Below, piece by piece: positions 7,454-15,930 of a DNA stretch of 50,146 bases (position 1 is the stretch's first letter; each line of letters begins with the position of its first letter). The notes below the pieces were generated by a model that was given only the letters and a program-made list of their open reading frames with translations, searched no databases and was not told where the DNA came from. The stretch lies in contig SVQN01000011.1 in assembly GCA_015065295.1 (NCBI GenBank), positions 1 through 50,146 on the forward strand, written 5' to 3'. The stretch is from Oscillospiraceae bacterium (GTDB taxonomy: Bacteria; Bacillota; Clostridia; Oscillospirales; CAG-272). Made by a program: the position numbers and the translations under genes.

Positions 7454-8251
7454 TTATCTTGCGCCGAGCTTCTTGAGGATTGCGTTCATGTAGCCGTAGC
7501 TTTCTGCTGCGATCTTGGTAGCGTCAACGTAGCTCTGGTCGGGACCGATGACTTCGAGGTCTACGGGACCGTCGTAGTTCTGGTCAACCATTGCCTTGAA
7601 GTAGCCGAAGAGGTCGATGTCGCCGCGGCCGCACGCCTGATCTGCCGGAGCTCCCGGAGACGGGCCTTCGCCCTTGCAGTCACGAACGTGGATGTGCTTC
7701 ATCTTGGTGAGAACCTGAGGAAGCGCGATAGCCGGATTTTCGCCTGCGCGGTGGATATGGGAGGGGTCCATGTCAACGCCGAACGCGGGGGAGGTGATGG
7801 CGTCCATCATGCGGAGAGTGGTGGGGGTGGACCATACAGCGGCACCGACGTGAGCCTTTACGCAGAGGGTGATGCCGTACTTTTCCGCATCTTCCGCGAG
7901 AATCTGGATGGATTCAAGGGACTGCTTGAGGGTTTCTTCGTCGTTCATGCGGCCGCCGGGACCGATGTTGACGATCGGAATACCGATTTCCGCGCACGCT
8001 TCAAAAGCGGTGTTGAGGCGGTCACGGTCCTGGGAAGCAACTTCGGTTGCGAGGAAGGGGAGGTCGAGTTCTTCGCGGATCGCGATGAGTTCTGCCTTGT
8101 CGTTCTTCCAGTTGGCGAGGTTGAGGTGTTCGCACATGCCGGCGATGCCGGAGATTTCGACACCGTCATAACCGCACTTCTTGATGGCTTCGGCTGCTTC
8201 GCGGAAGGATACCGTCTTGAAAAGCACCGAGTTTACACCGAGTTTAATCAT
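7454..8251 (-). CDS. Sugar phosphate isomerase/epimerase family TIM barrel
   Basis: A 265-residue protein of the xylose-isomerase-like TIM-barrel superfamily (AP endonuclease 2-like). Typical blocks are the opening MIKLGVNSVLF, CGYDGVEISG after strand 2, the metal-ligand region FGVDMDPSHIHRAGENP, KMKHIHVRDCKG, and the final VDLEVIGP with its acidic ligand. Members isomerise or epimerise sugars and inosose-type compounds with a divalent metal. It is cytosolic. A good site AAAGGAG precedes the ATG. The neighbouring second TIM barrel and the Gfo/Idh/MocA enzymes make the familiar oxidoreductase plus isomerase pairing of inositol or unusual-sugar breakdown. The substrate is unknown. Confidence 0.85.
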   Translation of the reverse strand: MIKLGVNSVLFKTVSFREAAEAIKKCGYDGVEISGIAGMCEHLNLANWKNDKAELIAIREELDLPFLATEVASQDRDRLNTAFEACAEIGIPIVNIGPGGRMNDEETLKQSLESIQILAEDAEKYGITLCVKAHVGAAVWSTPTTLRMMDAITSPAFGVDMDPSHIHRAGENPAIALPQVLTKMKHIHVRDCKGEGPSPGAPADQACGRGDIDLFGYFKAMVDQNYDGPVDLEVIGPDQSYVDATKIAAESYGYMNAILKKLGAR

Positions 8252-8297
8252 GGGGTTTCTCCTTTATGTAAAATAAAAGTTTAACTTTGTCAGACTG

Positions 8298-8683
8298 AAA
8301 GTTTTGATCGACCTTTTTCAAAAGGTCGCGGGTTCCAAGGGCAGAGCCCTTGGTCGACCTCCGCAGAGGTCGAAACTCTCTGGACTGAGAAGCGTTCTCT
8401 CTTTTTTCGGTTCCTTTTTTCTCTTTCAAGAAAGAGAGAAAAAAGGAACAAACGGATGTTTTGGTTATCGTAATTTTATCGGATGTATCAGATTTATCAG
8501 ACGCTCGCGCGGGCAGTGGAGAATACCTCCTTTTTTCAGATGAAGCTGAACGATGGAGCGATCCCCTGTTTGTGTCCGGGGTGTTTCGCCCGAGGTTCCG
8601 TTTCACGGAACTCGCGCGGTGGTCGACCAAGGACGCTGTCCTTGGAACCTGCCAACTTTCGGGAAAGTTGGATCAAAGCTTTT
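8298..8683. repeat. Hairpin-built inverted-repeat element (family D)
   Basis: A 386-bp non-coding element. Left arm 8299-8359 and right arm 8621-8683 are inverted copies, each made of two small hairpins. Left: GACCTTTT/AAAAGGTC (8310-8327) and CCAAGGGC/GCCCTTGG (8335-8353). Right: CCAAGGAC/GTCCTTGG (8627-8645) and CCAACTTTC/GAAAGTTGG (8652-8671). Between them lies a long stem, 8410-8427 with 8430-8449, of 18 pairs with a 2-nt bulge, ending in T and A runs. Stems differ in sequence between arms but keep pairing. It fills the spacer between the two TIM-barrel genes. No coding frame inside looks real. Confidence 0.8.
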
Positions 8684-8722
8684 CATTGCGCTTGCGCTGG
8701 ATTTTCAGAATACCGTTGATTG

Positions 8723-9583
8723 TTAGTTGATTCGATTGATGATTGTCCGGAATGCCGCTTCGTAGTAGCCTTCCGCTCTCGCTTTGATTTCCCGGCAGTT
8801 TTCACGGTTGCAGTATTCCAGAATGAATGGCTTGCGATCCGCATACCGGATATAGCATTCCATAAACTTCACCCAGTCAATATCCCCGTCCCCGACATTC
8901 ACGCCGCTGACAGCATTGAACTTACGGTCTTTTCCGTGGAGATAGGAAATATCATAGCGAAGATAATAGAACATCCCCTCTTCGTCCGAATTGGCAATGT
9001 AATTCGCGGGGTCAAGCATCGCGCCGAGCCGGATGTGGGATTCCTGTTCCAGTTCTTCAATCAGGTGCTTGATCCGGCGCGGGGACGGAATGATGTCCAG
9101 TACGCATCCTTCCAGTGCCAGATGAACGTGCGCCTTTTCCGCTTCCAGACAGATGGTGCGGAGCGTTTCCTTGAGATTCTGGTAATCCGATTCGTAGGTG
9201 TCCGCGTTGATGCCGCGCTTTCCGGGCGTAAATCCGCATTCGCTGGCAATGTAGGGAATCCCCGCTTCACTTGCAAGTTCGATGTAACGCTTCGCGTAAT
9301 CAATCGCCTTCTCGCGTTCGGCCGGATCGGGATTGCGGAGGTCGGTGAACATACCGAGAGAGGTCACGTCCACACCGCGTCCGCGGAATTCTTCGGCGAC
9401 GGAACGGATCCGCGCGGGGGTGATGCCGTCGAGGGAGCCGATGCCGTTGTAGACCCAGCCGTCGAGGTCGGAATGGACGAAGCAGAGTTCGGTGCAGCGG
9501 AACCCGCCGGCAGCCATTTCACGGGCGGTGTCGGAAATCGTCAATCCGCCGAAAGCTCTTGTGGTAACTCCGATATTGAACAT
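8723..9583 (-). CDS. Sugar phosphate isomerase/epimerase family TIM barrel, second
   Basis: A 286-residue protein of the same superfamily as 7454-8251, but distant from it. Blocks that support the family are FNIGVTTRAFGG at the start, GFRCTELCFVHSD, the strand GIPYIASECGF, LALEGCVLDIIPSPRRI, the metal-region segment RLGAMLDPANYI, SYLHGKDRKF and KPFILEYCN near the end. The role is probably epimerisation or isomerisation of a keto-sugar or inositol derivative in the cytosol. It is the first gene of the minus-strand run, with a clear promoter at 9646-9674 and ribosome site AAAGGGG, and is divergent from the solute-binding gene at 9879. Substrate unknown. Confidence 0.83.
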   Translation of the reverse strand: MFNIGVTTRAFGGLTISDTAREMAAGGFRCTELCFVHSDLDGWVYNGIGSLDGITPARIRSVAEEFRGRGVDVTSLGMFTDLRNPDPAEREKAIDYAKRYIELASEAGIPYIASECGFTPGKRGINADTYESDYQNLKETLRTICLEAEKAHVHLALEGCVLDIIPSPRRIKHLIEELEQESHIRLGAMLDPANYIANSDEEGMFYYLRYDISYLHGKDRKFNAVSGVNVGDGDIDWVKFMECYIRYADRKPFILEYCNRENCREIKARAEGYYEAAFRTIINRIN

Positions 9584-9645
9584 AGAAATGCCCCTTTCGT
9601 TTTATTGAAACTGGCGATACAAACCGCTTCGCCTTGTTTATTCTC

Positions 9646-9674
9646 ATTATAATATGCCGAAAACAAATAATCAA
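9646..9674 (-). promoter_or_regulatory. Promoter of the 8723-9583 TIM-barrel gene
   Basis: On the minus strand TTGATT (9669-9674), 17-bp spacer, TATAAT (9646-9651). Confidence 0.75.
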
Positions 9675-9801
9675 GAGGATTTGAGAAACTTTTATTATTG
9701 ATTTTTTTCATCCGGCGGTTTTGTGAGGAAAAAATCAAAAAAACTCGATTTTGAAAGGAAATCAAAGGAAGAAAATGTCCGCAGCGGTTTTCTTCCTTCT
9801 A
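9675..9801. other. AT-rich divergent regulatory spacer
   Basis: This stretch lies between two divergent promoters. It is A/T-rich with long purine runs and a 9-bp inverted repeat, GGAAGAAAA (9767-9775) with TTTTCTTCC (9788-9796), just upstream of the -35 of the solute-binding gene. That repeat is a candidate operator. Nothing coding is seen. Confidence 0.45.
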
Positions 9802-9830
9802 TTGACAGAAGCGTAAAAATCCGATATAAT
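9802..9830 (+). promoter_or_regulatory. Promoter of solute-binding gene 9879-11345
   Basis: Consensus TTGACA (9802-9807), 17-bp spacer, TATAAT (9825-9830). Confidence 0.85.
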
Positions 9831-9878
9831 TAGCTTACTATCTCGATAAAATTATGTTCCACAGGAGGCTTGCCTATT

Positions 9879-11345
9879 ATGAAAAAATCGCTTTCCCTTC
9901 TCCTTGCCCTGCTGATGCTGCTTCCCGCAGTTACAGCCTGCGGCGACGCATCGTCTGCGGATACCCCCGGTGCCGGTGATGCCGCTTCCCCGGCCGCGTC
10001 CGAAGAAACCGTTCCCGTCGAGACCGAACCCGAGCTGTCCGACGATATCGAACCGATGGACTTCGAGCAGTACGGCTTCACGATCCTTACCAGCTCCACC
10101 ACCACCCAGCACGCCATCACCGCGATCAACGAACAGAACGGCGACGTACTGAACGAAGCAATGTATAACCGTACCCAGCAGATTGCGGAAAAGTACAACA
10201 TCATCTTCAACGATGACTATGTTCCCGGCAACTCCGACGCCGCGCTGAACGCGTTCACCAACTCCCAGCAGGCAGGCGACCAGGCGTATGACCTCGCCAT
10301 GCTTCTCGAACGCCGCGCGTTTGCCCTTACCAATCAGGGATACTTCACCGACATCGGCAGTCTGGAATACGTCAATCTGGACAAGCCGTACTGGTTCCAG
10401 GATGTCAATGACACCATCAATTTCACCGATAAGACCTACCTCTCCTACGGTTCCGCGAACCTCGGGATGTACGACATGACCCACGTTCTCTGCTTCAACC
10501 AGAAAATGATTACTGATCTCCAGCTTGAAACGCCGTATAATCTGGTACTCGAAGGCACATGGACCATTGACAAAATGAAGACCATGGGCGAAACCGCCAT
10601 GCGCGACGTGGACGGCGACGGTGCATGGGGCGAAACGGATATCTACGGTCTGGTCGGCGCAACGAACGCGCTTCCGATGAACTTCCTTGCCGCAGCCCGT
10701 CAGCGCACCATTGAAAACTATGAAGACGGCACGGTGGAAATCCGTCTGCTTTCCAACCCGATGATCGAAGAAATCTTCACATACGTTTCCGATATGTGCT
10801 GGCAGACCGGCTTCTGGTACACCAAGACGACGGACTCCAACAACTACTGGCGCACCGAATCCCACTTCCAGGAAGACCGCGCGCTGTTTGCAGACCACAC
10901 GTTCTACAGCACCATTTCCCTGCGTGACATGGTATCGGACTTCGGGATTGTTCCCTTCCCGAAGTATTCGGAAGACCAGAAGGAATACGGTGTCATGGTA
11001 GAAGCGGGTTCCCGTACGATGACGGTTCCGGCGAATGTAGCGAAGCCCGACCTGTCCGGCGCGGTACTGGAAACGCTGCACTTCCTCTCCTACCGCGACG
11101 TTATGCCGGCGTACTATGAAGTGACGCTGAAGCAGAAGGTCAGCCGCGACAGCGTATCGTCGCAGATGCTGGACATCATCATGGATTCGATCTGCTACGA
11201 CCTCGGCATGACGATGTTCAACGACAACATCAAGGACGGCATTTTCACGATGTTGTTCAAGGCCAACCTGCGGAAGTACTCGTCTGCCGTCAACGGCAAG
11301 ATGAAGGCAATCGAAGCGGCGATTGCAGCCGCGAAGGGCGAATAA
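9879..11345 (+). CDS. Extracellular solute-binding lipoprotein (sugar ABC transport)
   Basis: A 488-residue protein. The start is the ATG 10 bases after AGGAGG; a TTG at 9870 in the same frame is too close to that site. The signal peptide MKKSLSLLLALLMLLPAV ends in a lipobox with Cys21 (VTAC), followed by an acidic, Glu/Pro-rich linker to about residue 60. The mature part has two-lobe features of large Firmicutes sugar-binding proteins, including the Ca-site-like loop DVDGDGAWGETD and the C-terminal FGIVPFPKYSEDQ and VMPAYYEVTLKQK segments shared with the partial protein at the window start. No permease or ATPase lies nearby. It probably delivers oligosaccharides processed by the divergent cluster. 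Confidence 0.9.
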   Translation: MKKSLSLLLALLMLLPAVTACGDASSADTPGAGDAASPAASEETVPVETEPELSDDIEPMDFEQYGFTILTSSTTTQHAITAINEQNGDVLNEAMYNRTQQIAEKYNIIFNDDYVPGNSDAALNAFTNSQQAGDQAYDLAMLLERRAFALTNQGYFTDIGSLEYVNLDKPYWFQDVNDTINFTDKTYLSYGSANLGMYDMTHVLCFNQKMITDLQLETPYNLVLEGTWTIDKMKTMGETAMRDVDGDGAWGETDIYGLVGATNALPMNFLAAARQRTIENYEDGTVEIRLLSNPMIEEIFTYVSDMCWQTGFWYTKTTDSNNYWRTESHFQEDRALFADHTFYSTISLRDMVSDFGIVPFPKYSEDQKEYGVMVEAGSRTMTVPANVAKPDLSGAVLETLHFLSYRDVMPAYYEVTLKQKVSRDSVSSQMLDIIMDSICYDLGMTMFNDNIKDGIFTMLFKANLRKYSSAVNGKMKAIEAAIAAAKGE

Positions 11346-11347
11346 GG

Positions 11348-11840
11348 CACGCCTTCGGCGTGAAAGGAAGAAAAAAGTACCCTCTGGGTACTTTTTTCAA
11401 TTTTATGCCACTACGCGTGGCGGCGCATAAAGGGGCTCAGACGCCGCCCCTTTATGAATTCCCGGCTTGGTGTTCGGGGGACTCGCCCTTAGGGGCTCAA
11501 ACAGACAGCGGTTTGCACTCAGCAAATCGCACGGAAGAACAGGGATTTTGTTTTGCTGAAAGGTGGAACCTAAATTTCAGGTATTCCTTGTTATTCCTCA
11601 CGGCTGTTTGTAGTGAACGAACGATTTGGACAGATTTGCACTGCACCTTGTCTCTTCCGAAGGGTCTGATGCGGGCAAACCGCTGTATGTCCGAGGCCTC
11701 AAGGCCGAGTCCCCCGAACGTCAAGCCAGGAATTCACAAAGGGGCGGCGACTGAGCCCCTTTGTGCGCCGTCCCGCGTAGGGACATAAAAATTGAAAAAT
11801 GACCGGAACGGTCATTTTTCTACCTTCCCGCCGAAGGCGG
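11348..11840. repeat. Giant palindromic element, family A copy 2
   Basis: A 493-bp element starting 2 bases after the solute-binding stop codon. Outer hairpins are CACGCC-TTC-GGCGTG (11348-11362) and CCGCC-GAA-GGCGG (11828-11840). Inner end hairpins are AAAAAAGTACCC/GGGTACTTTTTT (11371-11397) and GAAAAATGACCG/CGGTCATTTTTC (11794-11820). Long arms in inverted orientation lie between. In this copy the arm segment is TCGGGGGACTCG against CGAGTCCCCCGA, whereas copy 1 has TCGTGGGACTCG against CGAGTCCCACGA. A strong promoter begins 20 bases past the element. Confidence 0.9.
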
Positions 11841-11859
11841 TTATTAATATAAAATTTTC

Positions 11860-11888
11860 TTGCATTTTTTTGTAATACGGTATATAAT
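11860..11888 (+). promoter_or_regulatory. Promoter of the RluA-type gene
   Basis: TTGCAT (11860-11865), 17-bp spacer, TATAAT (11883-11888). The start of transcription expected near 11895 rules out the upstream TTG at 11892 as the start codon. Confidence 0.8.
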
Positions 11889-11924
11889 AAATTGTATACT
11901 TTCCAAACGGAGTTTTCTGATACC

Positions 11925-12569
11925 GTGATTGATATTCTCCATTGTACCGACGACTTTGTCGTCGTCAATAAACCCCGCGGGATGCTCTCCGAGGGTGAAT
12001 GCCCCAACGCTATCGCCGGGGAGCTTCAGCGGCGCGGTGTGCCGCATCCCGATGAACTCTATACCGTCCATCGCCTCGACCGGACAACCGCCGGTCTGAT
12101 GGTCTATGCCCGCACAAAAAAAGCCGCCGCCGAATTGTCGAAAATTATTGCGGACGGCGGGTTCCATAAAACCTACGTCGCGTTCGTGACTGCCGATCCC
12201 GGTCTTCCCGCGTCCGGCGAACTGCGCGATATGCTCTTCTTCGACCGCAGCCACGACAAGGCTTATGTTGTCGATGCCGCGCATTCCCGCAAGGGCGCAA
12301 AGGAAGCTGTGCTGACCTACGAAACCGCCGGTTCCTTCGATTTTGACGGTGTGACCGTTACCAAGCTCCTCGTTTATCCGCAGACCGGACGGTCGCACCA
12401 GATCCGCATCCAGTTTGCAAGCCGGAAGTCTCCACTGATTGGTGACGGAAAATACGGCAGCCGGGTCAAATATCATGGCGCGTCCCTGATTTCCTGCGGC
12501 ATCCGGTGGAAAAAATTTGATTTTTCTCTGGACATTGGCGCGATTGTGCCGGAGACGGACAACGGATAA
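11925..12569 (+). CDS. RluA family pseudouridine synthase
   Basis: A 214-residue enzyme that isomerises uridines in rRNA or tRNA. The catalytic aspartate is Asp52 in HRLDRTTAGLMV, preceded by the typical strand FVVVNKPRGML. The C-terminal block LVYPQTGRSHQIRIQFA is also family-defining. No S4 domain is present, so it is a short, stand-alone form like RluA or TruC/YlyB-type. I chose GTG at 11925 because the promoter predicts transcription from about 11895; CGGAG lies 12 bases upstream. Target position in RNA cannot be told. It is followed after 69 bases by the small membrane protein and the penicillin-binding protein. Confidence 0.87.
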   Translation: MIDILHCTDDFVVVNKPRGMLSEGECPNAIAGELQRRGVPHPDELYTVHRLDRTTAGLMVYARTKKAAAELSKIIADGGFHKTYVAFVTADPGLPASGELRDMLFFDRSHDKAYVVDAAHSRKGAKEAVLTYETAGSFDFDGVTVTKLLVYPQTGRSHQIRIQFASRKSPLIGDGKYGSRVKYHGASLISCGIRWKKFDFSLDIGAIVPETDNG

Positions 12570-12638
12570 AATACGCCGATTCCGGTATACTGATTCTGCG
12601 GAATGTTTCCGCAAGTATATCGAAAGGAAGCTTCGACC

Positions 12639-12938
12639 GTGGGAAAAACGCTCGCAAAACAGACTTCCGCTGCGTTTGACCGTTTCAGAAACGACGCCAA
12701 TACGCGGTGGATTGAAAATCCGCTGATCGTGCGGAAAAAATTCCAGATGAAAGACGTATATTTCCGGCGTGATCTGCCCGAGAGGGAGGTCTTCCGCTGC
12801 GAACTTGCGTTCGATACCGAGCTGTACGTTCTGCTGCTGATCGCGGCGGCACTGCTGCTGTGGATTATCTGCCGGATGTGCCGCGCCGTATCGAATCTGC
12901 GGGAACACCGGTATGCCCGATTGAAGTACAAAACCTGA
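12639..12938 (+). CDS. Small single-pass membrane protein, 99 aa, unknown function
   Basis: I do not recognise the family. A GTG start at 12639 is supported by GAAAGGAAG eight bases upstream. The first 60 residues are charged and soluble (FDRFRNDANTRWIENP, KKFQMKDVYFRRDLPERE). One hydrophobic segment follows (about 66-88, LYVLLLIAAALLLWIICRMC), then a basic tail with RLKYKT at the end. That arrangement predicts one membrane helix with a short basic tail inside. It ends 83 bases before the probable ATG of the penicillin-binding protein and is probably co-transcribed with it, so a role in cell-wall synthesis or its control is possible but unproven. Confidence 0.65.
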   Translation: MGKTLAKQTSAAFDRFRNDANTRWIENPLIVRKKFQMKDVYFRRDLPEREVFRCELAFDTELYVLLLIAAALLLWIICRMCRAVSNLREHRYARLKYKT

Positions 12939-13021
12939 ACCGAATCTGTCCCGTCCCTGCCGGAATTTCAGTGAAAACGCTGATTTCCGGCGGGACGACG
13001 GACAGACTTCCTTATTTTTTC

Positions 13022-15184
13022 ATGAAAAAACGAGATAATATGATCCGCATCGGGGCGATCGCGGTTCTTTACATAGCAATTGCCCTGATTTATGTCGGGC
13101 GGCTCCTGTATTTACAGGTATCCGGACAGGACTATTATTCCATGTCCACGCCGACCCGTACCTACAGCCGTACGGTCAGAATTCAGGCGCAGCGCGGCGA
13201 AATTTTTGACCGGAACGGCAATGCGCTGGTTTCCAACGACTATTCCTACAACATCGCGCTCGACTATGCGTCCCTTCCGGCTGACGACAAAAAGAGCAAC
13301 GACATCATGATTTCTCTCGTGGATGCCGCACAGATTCTCGGAGTTTCCGAATGTATCGTTGAACCGAAGGAATCGCTGCTTGTCAATGTTGTGGACGGCG
13401 TCGGACTGACGTATTCCCTGCCCGACGGATTTCTTGAAACGTCGCGCGGCCGGAAGTACACGAAGCTCCTGTCCGAGCTGAACGTGGACGAGGACGCGTC
13501 CCTTGAGGAACAGGCAGAGGTTCTTCTGCTCCACTACGATATTGCCGCATGGGACAAGGAAACCGAGTCGCTGTCCTATCACTATACCTACGGTTCCTGC
13601 GCGTTTCTGCTGGAACTTCGTCTGGATATGGATTTTTCCGGATTTTCCAGCGTATCGCCGTATGTTCTCATCCAGGACGCGCCGCTGGAACTGCTGACCA
13701 TCGCGGAAGAACACTGTCCGCGCGGGATTCAGATTCAGATGGCGGCAGAACGGGTGTACAATTATCCCGGCTATGCGTCGCACATTCTCGGGCGGGTCGG
13801 AAAAATTTCCGACAAACAGCTCCTCTACTATACCGAGCGCGGCTATCCCATGGACGCGATTGTCGGGCTGGACGGGGTTGAGCAGGCGTTTGAAGACTAT
13901 CTGCGCGGCATTGACGGCGAACTGAAGATCACCGAGGACTCCTACGGGAATATTCTTTCCGCCGAAGTCACAAAAAAACCGGTTGCGGGAAACGATGTCT
14001 ACCTGACCATTGACATTGAAATGCAGATGGTTGCCGAAAAGGGGCTGGCGGAAAACATTTTCAAGATCCGCGAAGAAGCAAAATGGTCCGCTCCGCTCCA
14101 CGGTGAGGACGCTTCCGCCGGTGCGATGACGGTTCTGGACGTGGACACCTGCGAAATTCTGGCGATCTGCTCCTACCCGACGTACAATCTGGCGACATTC
14201 AACGAGGACTGGCCGATCATCAGCACCGCCGAACCGGGGCCGCTGTACAACCGTGCCCTGTCCGGCTATGCTCCCGGTTCGACCTTCAAGGTCGGTGTAT
14301 CGGTTGCGGCACTGGAAGAGGGCATCATCGAAAAAAACACCTACATCAACGCACAGGGGATGTATATGTACTATGCCGACTCGGGATACACGCCGCGATG
14401 CTGGCTGTACCTGCTGAGCGGACAGTCGCACGGGCCGATCAACGTCGTCGAGGCGATTCAGGAGTCCTGCAACTATTTCTTCTACGATGTCGGACGCCGT
14501 CTGACGATCGAGAAAATGAATGAATACTGCAAGCATTTCGGTCTGGGCGAACCGACCGGCATCGAGCTCCCCGAAAAGACGGGGATTTTAGCGGGGCCGG
14601 ATTACCGTGCGGAAAACGGGCTGAACCAGTGGAGCCCCGGGGACACCTTACAGGCGGCGATCGGGCAGTCCGACAACCTGTTCACACCCCTTCAGCTCAG
14701 CACCTACCTTTCGACCATCCTCAACGGCGGTACGCGGTACAGCGCACATCTGCTGTATCAGGTACGGAGCTACGGCGGCGAACGGATTCTCTACCAGAAC
14801 GAACCGAAGGTCATGAGTCAGATTGAGATTACGGAAGATCATCTCGAAACGGTGCGTGAAGGGATGCGCGGCGTTATGGACAACGGTTCGGCGGCGAGCG
14901 TTTTCTCCGGGTACGCGATTCCGGTCGGCGGCAAAACGGGGACGGCACAGGTTTCCGACACCAAGAGCGACAACGGCGTTATGATGGCGTTTGCGCCGTT
15001 TGACGATCCGGAAATCGTCATTTCCTGTGTAATCGAACAGGGTTCCGGCGGTACGGAAGCCGGCTACTCGGTACGCGATGTATTCGACTACTATTTCCGT
15101 GAGGAAATTGCGGCTCTGGCGGACGCAGTCGAAGAACCGTGGTACGACGCGTATGAGGATTACGGCGACTGGGGCGGACGATGA
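13022..15184 (+). CDS. Class B penicillin-binding protein (PBP2/FtsI-like transpeptidase)
   Basis: A 720-residue D,D-transpeptidase that cross-links peptidoglycan outside the membrane. One N-terminal membrane anchor (about 7-30, IRIGAIAVLYIAIALIYVGRL) is followed by the pedestal domain with RGEIFDRNG. The catalytic domain has all three penicillin-binding motifs: Ser420-Thr-Phe-Lys423, Ser482-Cys-Asn484 and Lys638-Thr-Gly640. The length and RGEIFDRNG motif fit MrdA/PBP2 or SpoVD/FtsI types; there is no C-terminal PASTA domain. The frame extends upstream; ATG 13022 was chosen because the membrane anchor begins right after it, though GTG 12971 is possible and neither has a clear ribosome site. 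Confidence 0.92.
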   Translation: MKKRDNMIRIGAIAVLYIAIALIYVGRLLYLQVSGQDYYSMSTPTRTYSRTVRIQAQRGEIFDRNGNALVSNDYSYNIALDYASLPADDKKSNDIMISLVDAAQILGVSECIVEPKESLLVNVVDGVGLTYSLPDGFLETSRGRKYTKLLSELNVDEDASLEEQAEVLLLHYDIAAWDKETESLSYHYTYGSCAFLLELRLDMDFSGFSSVSPYVLIQDAPLELLTIAEEHCPRGIQIQMAAERVYNYPGYASHILGRVGKISDKQLLYYTERGYPMDAIVGLDGVEQAFEDYLRGIDGELKITEDSYGNILSAEVTKKPVAGNDVYLTIDIEMQMVAEKGLAENIFKIREEAKWSAPLHGEDASAGAMTVLDVDTCEILAICSYPTYNLATFNEDWPIISTAEPGPLYNRALSGYAPGSTFKVGVSVAALEEGIIEKNTYINAQGMYMYYADSGYTPRCWLYLLSGQSHGPINVVEAIQESCNYFFYDVGRRLTIEKMNEYCKHFGLGEPTGIELPEKTGILAGPDYRAENGLNQWSPGDTLQAAIGQSDNLFTPLQLSTYLSTILNGGTRYSAHLLYQVRSYGGERILYQNEPKVMSQIEITEDHLETVREGMRGVMDNGSAASVFSGYAIPVGGKTGTAQVSDTKSDNGVMMAFAPFDDPEIVISCVIEQGSGGTEAGYSVRDVFDYYFREEIAALADAVEEPWYDAYEDYGDWGGR

Positions 15185-15186
15185 GT

Positions 15187-15263
15187 CGTGAGAGAAGAGT
15201 GAAAAGTGAAGAGAGAAGAGTGAAGAGAAAAGGTAGAAATTTCCCTCCGAAGGAGGTAAATTT
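15187..15263 (+). promoter_or_regulatory. Purine tract and hairpin that covers the ribosome site of the endonuclease III gene
   Basis: After a GAAGAGTGAA-type purine tract (15187-15231) comes GGTAG (15232-15236) and a stem AAATTTCCCTCC (15237-15248), loop GAA, GGAGGTAAATTT (15252-15263), with a single C-T mismatch. The Shine-Dalgarno AGGAGG (15251-15256) is inside the stem. GGTAG followed by an A-rich hairpin with a GAA loop is the same design as the end modules of family A, so this looks like a solitary module. Confidence 0.65.
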
Positions 15264-15266
15264 CGA

Positions 15267-15917
15267 TTGGGGATTGAGTTTATGCCGGATATTTATAAAA
15301 TTATTGAACGTTTGAATCCGCTTTATCCGGATGCGCTGTGTTCGCTGGAATTTGAAGGCGATCCGTGGCGGCTGTTGGTGATGGCGAGGCTGTCCGCGCA
15401 GTGTACGGACGAGCGGGTGAATATTGTGTCCGGGCCTCTGTTTGAGCGGTTCCCGACTGTATACGACATGGCGGAGGCGGAACTGACGGAGGTCGAGGAA
15501 CTGGTGCGGCCGTGCGGACTGTATCATACCAAGGCGCAGTCGATTATCGCGGCGGCGAAGATGCTTGTCGAACAGCATGACGGACAAATTCCGCAGACGA
15601 TGGAGGAGCTGCTTGCCCTTCCCGGGATCGGACGCAAGATTGCGAACCTGATTCTCGGCGATGTGTACGGCATTCCCGGGATCGTTGCGGACACGCACTG
15701 CATCCGCATCAACGGGAAACTGGGGTTCTACGATCCGTCACTAAAGGATCCTGTCAAGGTCGAACGGATTCTGTCGGGAATCGTGCCGCCGGAGGAACAG
15801 TCCGCGTACTGTCACCGGATGGTACTGTTCGGACGGGAATACTGCATGGCACGGAGTCCGCGCTGTACGGAATGTCCGCTGCGGGACGAATGCGACACCG
15901 GAAAATCCATCAAATGA
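15267..15917 (+). CDS. nth: Endonuclease III
   Basis: A 216-residue DNA glycosylase/AP lyase for oxidised pyrimidines. The helix-hairpin-helix LPGIGRKIANLIL holds catalytic Lys124, and Asp142 lies in VADTHCIRI. The C-terminal iron-sulfur cluster ligands are complete, Cys193-X6-Cys200-X2-Cys203-X5-Cys209. The TTG start at 15267 is favoured because AGGAGG lies 10 bases upstream; the next ATG (15282) would be 25 bases away. It is followed after 13 bases by the CCA-adding enzyme, so these genes form an operon. The ribosome site lies in a hairpin stem (see 15187-15263), so translation may be limited by RNA structure. Confidence 0.93.
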   Translation: MGIEFMPDIYKIIERLNPLYPDALCSLEFEGDPWRLLVMARLSAQCTDERVNIVSGPLFERFPTVYDMAEAELTEVEELVRPCGLYHTKAQSIIAAAKMLVEQHDGQIPQTMEELLALPGIGRKIANLILGDVYGIPGIVADTHCIRINGKLGFYDPSLKDPVKVERILSGIVPPEEQSAYCHRMVLFGREYCMARSPRCTECPLRDECDTGKSIK

Positions 15918-15930
15918 GAGACATTGCGAT

